DNA from: Deltaproteobacteria bacterium | GTDB lineage: Bacteria > Desulfobacterota > DSM-4660 > Desulfatiglandales > HGW-15 | Direction: 5' to 3' | Assembly (NCBI GenBank): GCA_030671095.1 | Contig: DAOVAK010000075.1 | Span: 1-9,004, forward strand | Length of the DNA: 9,004 nt | In this document: in pieces, positions 4,698 to 9,004 of the stretch | How positions within the stretch are numbered: position 1 is the first letter of the stretch | Layout: every line of letters begins with the position of its first letter | The notes under the pieces: generated by a model | Told to the model about the DNA's origin: nothing | The model's input: the letters and a program-made list of their open reading frames with translations, nothing else | Database searches by the model: none | Made by a program: the position numbers and the translations under genes

Positions 4698-6737
4698 CTA
4701 TTTTTGATGAAGGATTTCATCGGGTACAAGGCCTTTCAGGTGGGGAAACTCATCCTTCATATGGGGTATCTGCATGGCCCCCATGAACTCGTTTTGGAAG
4801 TCCTTTTCAACGGTCAGTTCAATATATTCCACATTACGGGAAACCCAATTGGCCTCATCACGTTTTCTACGGTTCAAGAGTGCAGACCGGCATCCATCTC
4901 CAGCCGCATTGCCTACTGAAAGAATCCTTTCAACTTCACAGTCTGGAAAGAGCCCCATGATCAGGGCCTTTTCCCTGTCCACATGGGTACCAAATGCGCC
5001 GGCAATCTTTATCTTGTCCACTTTGTCCATACCCATACGTCGCATCATGAGTTTACAGCCCGCATGAAGTGCTCCCTTGGCTAGCTGAATCTGACGCACG
5101 TCTCGCTGCGTAATAACCACATCCTTCTCGATACTCGTCTCTTCAGCCCAGGCAAGGACAAATTCTGCTTGGCCGTTGTCAGGGTTCTTCCGGAACCGTT
5201 TGGATTTCTCATCGGGGTTGAATCTTCCGCTCTTCAGAACCACGCCTGCCCGGTAAAGCTCTGCCAGCACGTCCAGAATCCCTGACCCACAGATACCCTT
5301 TGTTTTCATCTCCTCCGGTTTGGAGTAGCTCTTCCAGGCATCCCGCCCGATGACCTTATAATCCACCTCACGGGTCTCAGGATCAATGTTGATCCGCTCA
5401 ATGGCGCCTGGCGCCGCCCGCATACCAAACAGCAATTGGGCACCCTCCAGAGCCGGCCCAGTGGCGCAGGAAGAGGATATCATCTTCTCCTTGTTCCCCA
5501 GAACCAGCTCGCCATTGGTTCCAATGTCAATAATAAGCTGGATCTCATCGGTCTTGTAAGGCTCTTCTGCGATCAACACGCCCACGTTATCCGCACCTAC
5601 AAATCCTGCCTCATTGGGGAGCACGAACACATAGGAACCGGGATTGGCATGAATGCCCAGGTCCCTCGCCTTGATGTCCAGGCTGTGGTGGATCACCGGT
5701 GGAAAAGGGGCGAGTCCAACAAATTCCGGGTTCAACTGAAGCAGAATGTGGTGCATAGCCGTGTTGCCCCCGACGGTTATGTCCTCAACGTCCTCCAGGG
5801 AGAGACGGAGATAGGTTTTTCCCTCTTCTGGCACCTCCACCCATTCCTCATCCTTTTTCTTCTTTTTTTTGGGTGGATGCGTATTTTTGATGGCTTCGCC
5901 GATCAACCAGTTGAGCCCTTCGATAATATCGTCGCTCATCCGCTCTAGGCCATCTTCCGTCGTCATGTGGAAGGTGATGCGGGCCATCACATCTTCGCCA
6001 TACTTGCACTGGGGGTTCATGAGGGTGACCGTATCCACCACCTCCATGGTGGTGAGATCGCAGAAATACCCGGCTACTGTGGTGGTCCCCACATCGATGG
6101 CGATTCCGTAAGCATGTTCGACCCTGCCAGGCCTCACCCGGATGATCTCCTGGTCGTTCCAGATACTGACGGTCACTTTCCAGTCCCCGTTGCGCAGGGC
6201 CGTGGGAAGTTTACGCAGAGCGAAAATATCGATCCTTAAATCTTTAAGGCCGTATTCCTTTTCCAGCTGCCTGCATATCCGTTCAAAATCGCCGGTGGGC
6301 TCCTCAAAGGCGGGTGGTTCCACTTCCACATAGTAGATCTTCACAGTCGGGTTATGTTCAATTTCGATATCTCGGGCCTTCTTGCTCACCACCTGTTTGC
6401 CAGCACGGGATTCCTCGGGAACGAAGATCAGGACATCGCCTTCCACTTTGGCAACACAACCCAACCGAAAGCCCTGTTCCTTGCCTTCGGCATCGATGAA
6501 TTTTTCCTCTTCCTCCTGCCACGGGCTCACATGAGATTTGCTGGAGCGGATATTGAATTTTTGGAAATGCCCTTCTTCGACCCGGACTTTGCATTTCCCA
6601 CAAACCCTCTTCTCCCCACACAAGGTCTCGATGTCCACACCGAGCAACCTTGCGGCTTCGATCAAGGAAATTCCTTTTGGTATTTCTCCCCTTCGGCCTG
6701 AGGGCTGAAAGATCACCATGGCCCTTTTATCGTCCAT
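4698..6737 (-). CDS. RACE-type corrinoid re-activator (2Fe-2S ferredoxin domain plus ASKHA ATPase-like domain)
   Basis: This 679-residue protein reduces corrinoid cofactors that have slipped to inactive Co(II), using an electron from its cluster with ATP-dependent conformational help. It acts in the cytosol. The N-terminal plant-type [2Fe-2S] domain has C40-x5-C46-x2-C49 and C94 ('LGC'). A linker (about 110-205) follows. The ASKHA-fold (actin/HSP70-like) region has 'DVGTTT' (215-220), 'GGNTAMHH' (323-330), 'DIGTNGE' (404-410), 'CATGPALEGA' (424-433), 'GICGSG' (481-486) and 'IAGAFGTHVD' (578-587). Length and order match the RamA/RACo/DUF4445 family. The start at 6737 has AAGGAG eight bases upstream. 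The gene is 45 bases after the UroD-type gene, in the same direction, consistent with one operon. An oddity is a short Lys-rich insertion, 'PPKKKKKKDEE' (288-298), coded by an A8 run containing A-AAA-AAG. Partner corrinoid protein is not in the window. Confidence 0.92.
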   Translation of the reverse strand: MDDKRAMVIFQPSGRRGEIPKGISLIEAARLLGVDIETLCGEKRVCGKCKVRVEEGHFQKFNIRSSKSHVSPWQEEEEKFIDAEGKEQGFRLGCVAKVEGDVLIFVPEESRAGKQVVSKKARDIEIEHNPTVKIYYVEVEPPAFEEPTGDFERICRQLEKEYGLKDLRIDIFALRKLPTALRNGDWKVTVSIWNDQEIIRVRPGRVEHAYGIAIDVGTTTVAGYFCDLTTMEVVDTVTLMNPQCKYGEDVMARITFHMTTEDGLERMSDDIIEGLNWLIGEAIKNTHPPKKKKKKDEEWVEVPEEGKTYLRLSLEDVEDITVGGNTAMHHILLQLNPEFVGLAPFPPVIHHSLDIKARDLGIHANPGSYVFVLPNEAGFVGADNVGVLIAEEPYKTDEIQLIIDIGTNGELVLGNKEKMISSSCATGPALEGAQLLFGMRAAPGAIERINIDPETREVDYKVIGRDAWKSYSKPEEMKTKGICGSGILDVLAELYRAGVVLKSGRFNPDEKSKRFRKNPDNGQAEFVLAWAEETSIEKDVVITQRDVRQIQLAKGALHAGCKLMMRRMGMDKVDKIKIAGAFGTHVDREKALIMGLFPDCEVERILSVGNAAGDGCRSALLNRRKRDEANWVSRNVEYIELTVEKDFQNEFMGAMQIPHMKDEFPHLKGLVPDEILHQK

Positions 6738-6782
6738 TCACCTATCTCCTTCTTCAATATAAGATCGGGGTGCCCAAGAGAC

Positions 6783-7829
6783 CTAAACCCTTCCAACAGC
6801 CGGCGAGGCGCCTTTGCCGTATTCCCTGATAGCTTGCACGTAGGCCTCCACATTCTCCTTCTTGACCGCAGGCCAGAGGTCGCAACCAGGCCAGACTGCG
6901 TCTACACCGGATTCAATGCACTTCTTAATGACCGGTTCCACCTTGTCGGTCTCCATTTGCACGAGGGTTTGGAAAGGATCAAAGTTGCCCAGAAGGAGCA
7001 CCGAGTCGCCGAGCTTCTTTCGAGAATCAGCCAGATTATTCTTCTGGTCCACACTTAGCGCATCCGCCCCGCAATCATTCATCATCTCTATGATCATATC
7101 CGTGGAGCCACAAATATGGAGGATCTTTGGGGACGCCAGGGCATCGAAAACCCTTTGGAGATTCGGTTGGACAAGATTCTTCCACATTCGCGGCGAGAGC
7201 AGGTCTGTTCCGGTTCCCATCTCTCTAATATTCATGTAATCAACCCCAAGGGTCTGATAATGCCTGGCGACTTTTGTCACCAGGTCGGTCATCTTGCCCA
7301 GGAAATCCTCAACCTGTTCTTTGAATTTTTTCGTCCCCTTGAGCAGAATATCCAGTTCAATGAGCTGACCCGCCATGGTAAAGGGTCCCAATACCCAACC
7401 GCCTATGGCGAATCTCCCATCCGATTGAGATTTCAGAATGCCGAAAGCCTCATCGACCAGGGGCATTCTACCCCCCGAGAGGAAGTCCTCTGGGATCTCC
7501 ACATCTTCGAGGGTAGGCCATTTGGAAGGAACCGTGGGGTATAGAATCTCCTCTGAATCCTCATAAAGGCTGATTCCCCGTCCCAAGGCCTCGGGCACGG
7601 TGCACATGTCATAGGGGATGACTACGGAATCAAAACCGTAAATCTCAGCCGATGTCATGGCCGAACGGGCCATGTTTTCAGCGGACGTATGGACCTGCGG
7701 GAAACGGATTCCCATCTGATCAATCGCTTGAACGGTGACCATTCCCATGCCGCTGAAGCAGGGCATCACATCAACAGGTTCTTTTTTGAAAAATTTTGTG
7801 ATTCTCTCTTTTGGCGTCATGTTGCTCAT
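6783..7829 (-). CDS. UroD-family corrinoid methyltransferase (MtaA/MtbA/CmuA-like)
   Basis: This 348-residue TIM-barrel protein is of the uroporphyrinogen decarboxylase superfamily but has the methyltransferase signature. The Zn site H238-x-C240 ('LHICGSTD') with a distant C316 ('WPGCDLWP') is the H-x-C-xn-C ligand set that activates a thiolate or binds metal in MtaA, MtbA and CmuA. True UroD lacks this set. Other family features are 'GPFTMAGQL' (148-156), 'SVDQ' (259-262) and 'GNFDP' (281-285). It probably moves a methyl group between a corrinoid protein and a substrate or acceptor. In bacterial O-demethylase systems such as Mtv of Moorella a UroD-family member takes the methyl from the aromatic ether. 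The true substrate is unknown here. The start at 7829 has GAGAGGGG upstream. The gene is 49 bases after mtrH and 45 before the RACE gene, so it is likely co-transcribed. Confidence 0.88.
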   Translation of the reverse strand: MSNMTPKERITKFFKKEPVDVMPCFSGMGMVTVQAIDQMGIRFPQVHTSAENMARSAMTSAEIYGFDSVVIPYDMCTVPEALGRGISLYEDSEEILYPTVPSKWPTLEDVEIPEDFLSGGRMPLVDEAFGILKSQSDGRFAIGGWVLGPFTMAGQLIELDILLKGTKKFKEQVEDFLGKMTDLVTKVARHYQTLGVDYMNIREMGTGTDLLSPRMWKNLVQPNLQRVFDALASPKILHICGSTDMIIEMMNDCGADALSVDQKNNLADSRKKLGDSVLLLGNFDPFQTLVQMETDKVEPVIKKCIESGVDAVWPGCDLWPAVKKENVEAYVQAIREYGKGASPAVGRV

Positions 7830-7878
7830 TTTAAACCCCTCTCTATGAACTTCCTAAAGTATTGATAAACAAAATGCC

Positions 7879-8829
7879 TCACATCCCCTTTAGTTGCTCT
7901 GCAAATTCAGGGAAAAGTTTGTTTAAGGGATGGGTGGCCGTTGCAGGCGGTTTCTTCGTTTCCGCAAAAGCCAGGGTTGCCGCAAAGGCATCAGCCATGG
8001 CAATGGCTGGAAAAAGGCGGGGCGAGCCGGCCATGGGCCCTGAAAAGATCATATCATGATACATCGTGGCTGCAAGTCCTTCCAAGGCGGCGTCTGCTCC
8101 GGCCCACCCGTTGAATCCCCACATCTCCCGAGCCTCTTTCCACATATAGGATCCATTGGATGGGGCACTGGCACAGGGAAATCCCCATCTTTCTTTGATC
8201 ATCTTGTTTGCCATTGAACAGAGGGCGGTCGCTGGACCGTTCATTACTGAGGTGTCTACAAAGGTACTTTCAAATTCCGCGCCCGCCTTTTCAATGACAT
8301 CCAGCAATTTTTGGGTTCCCGTAATCCGGCCTGAAGGCATCTGATCCTCTTGATCAAATGCAACCAACAAAACATGCTTCACACCGATCTCCTTAATCTC
8401 TTTAACCTCCTTTTCAATATGCTCTTCCCAGATGGTCAAACTGTTATAGAACATCCTGTCCAGGAGCCCTTTCTCTGCACAGTAACGGGCACCCTCCAGC
8501 TTCGGTTTCATGACCCAGGCGTCGATACAGAAGGGCATACTGGTCACGCCAGTGACAAAATCAATGTATCGTTTAAATTCTTCACCCGTATTGGCCACGA
8601 TGTCCGCCATGCAGGGTACCCCCGTCTCCTGAGACAGCTTATGCGTTGTTGTTAAAAGCGCCTCAGCACGCTTCTCGTTGAAACCCTCTTTTCGTTTCGT
8701 CCCCTCAAAGACCCTATCCCCCTTCTGAAAGATTGACGGCACAATCACCGTCGGATACTGACCGGGCTGACCTCCGAATTTAACACCGGCAATCTCGCAG
8801 ACCTTCTGTTCTTTCTGAAATTGAAACAT
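7879..8829 (-). CDS. MtrH-family methyltransferase (methyltetrahydrofolate:corrinoid)
   Basis: This 316-residue cytosolic TIM-barrel protein is homologous to subunit H of the methanogen methyltransferase Mtr and to bacterial methyl-H4folate:corrinoid methyltransferases. Features include 'KFGGQPGQYPTVIVPSIF' (17-34) with the conserved GGQPG, 'ADIVANTGEEFKRYIDFV' (75-92), 'CIDAW' (101-105), 'YNSLTIWEEH' (128-137), 'VAFDQED' (156-162), 'STFVDTSVMNGPA' (188-200) and 'GFPCASAPSNG' (216-226). Length is that of the family. It likely passes a methyl between the corrinoid protein and tetrahydrofolate, linking the pathway to C1 metabolism. The start at 8829 has GAGGAG five bases upstream. It is the first gene of the minus-strand cluster in the window. 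The typical partner, a cobalamin-binding protein with D-x-H-x-x-G, is not seen here and may lie beyond the right edge. There is no regulator visible. Confidence 0.9.
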   Translation of the reverse strand: MFQFQKEQKVCEIAGVKFGGQPGQYPTVIVPSIFQKGDRVFEGTKRKEGFNEKRAEALLTTTHKLSQETGVPCMADIVANTGEEFKRYIDFVTGVTSMPFCIDAWVMKPKLEGARYCAEKGLLDRMFYNSLTIWEEHIEKEVKEIKEIGVKHVLLVAFDQEDQMPSGRITGTQKLLDVIEKAGAEFESTFVDTSVMNGPATALCSMANKMIKERWGFPCASAPSNGSYMWKEAREMWGFNGWAGADAALEGLAATMYHDMIFSGPMAGSPRLFPAIAMADAFAATLAFAETKKPPATATHPLNKLFPEFAEQLKGM

Positions 8830-8867
8830 ATAATCTCCTCATATCATGAACCTATGAAATGCTTATT

Positions 8868-9004
8868 TGACGGCTTCGTAAAAAGTCCAACTGCTGCGTT
8901 ACGCTTCATCTTTCGTCATTGCGGCGTACTGTAAGTACGCCTCATTCCTCAAGATTCGCAAGCCTTGCATTTGGAGCTTTTTACTTTGCCGTCCCATTTT
9001 TGAC
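8868..9004. mobile_element. MITE-like repeat with imperfect terminal inverted repeats
   Basis: The left arm GACGGCTTCGTAAAAAG (8869-8885) is matched on the opposite strand by CTTTTTACTTTGCCGTC (8977-8993), with three adjacent mismatches. An inner perfect hairpin, GGCGTACT-GTA-AGTACGCC (8923-8941), lies between them. The element carries no gene and its right border may run past the window. It resembles short palindromic repeats I have seen in Desulfobacterota genomes. It begins about 40 bases upstream of the mtrH-like start, so it may affect that gene's promoter or end an upstream transcript. Confidence 0.6.

Noticed and set aside
6783..7829. True uroporphyrinogen decarboxylase of heme synthesis
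   Set aside because: It has the H-x-C...C methyltransferase metal site and lies between mtrH-like and RACE genes with no heme genes around.

Overview
The window looks like a chromosomal segment of an anaerobic, corrinoid-rich bacterium, most likely a sulfate-reducer-type Desulfobacterota (deltaproteobacterium). This rests on gene content: an MtrH-type methyltransferase, a UroD/MtaA-type methyltransferase, a RACE-type corrinoid re-activator, a corrinoid adenosyltransferase, DsrE-like and thioredoxin-like small redox proteins, and a probable selenoprotein. The intergenic palindromic repeats also resemble those I associate with that group. The assignment is inference; no ribosomal or other marker gene is present.

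Layout. Left end (1-951, + strand): a DsrE/F-like protein cut by the window edge, then a spacer with a heptad repeat and a strong hairpin, then a 105-residue thioredoxin-fold protein whose frame carries an in-frame TGA exactly where the catalytic Cys is expected. That TGA is preceded by a perfect Shine-Dalgarno and start, and followed at suitable spacing by a G-loop hairpin, so it reads best as selenocysteine. Middle (1063-2788, - strand): a Rossmann-like protein with a Cys-rich C-terminal half that I cannot name, an ABM-fold small protein, and a CxxC thioredoxin-like protein, separated by GC-rich modular repeats and a palindrome cluster.

Right two-thirds (3053-8829, - strand, read right to left): mtrH-like, UroD/MtaA-like, RACE [2Fe-2S] activator, a small Cys-containing DUF6951-type protein, and a double-length CobA/CobO-type adenosyltransferase whose N-terminal half has lost its nucleotide-binding motifs. 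The first three genes are closely spaced with good ribosome binding sites and look like one operon. Together they suggest a corrinoid methyl-transfer pathway. One methyltransferase (probably the UroD-family protein) would move a methyl group from a substrate to or from a corrinoid protein. The MtrH homologue would exchange it with tetrahydrofolate. RACE would re-reduce inactive Co(II) corrinoid, and the adenosyltransferase would supply or salvage cobamide. The corrinoid-binding protein itself is not in the window and the methyl donor cannot be told from sequence. An MITE-like repeat with imperfect terminal inverted repeats closes the right edge, immediately upstream of mtrH.

The most notable points are the probable new thioredoxin-like selenoprotein with its candidate bSECIS, the tandem adenosyltransferase with a pseudo-enzyme half, and heptad repeats of one sequence family at two distant intergenic sites.
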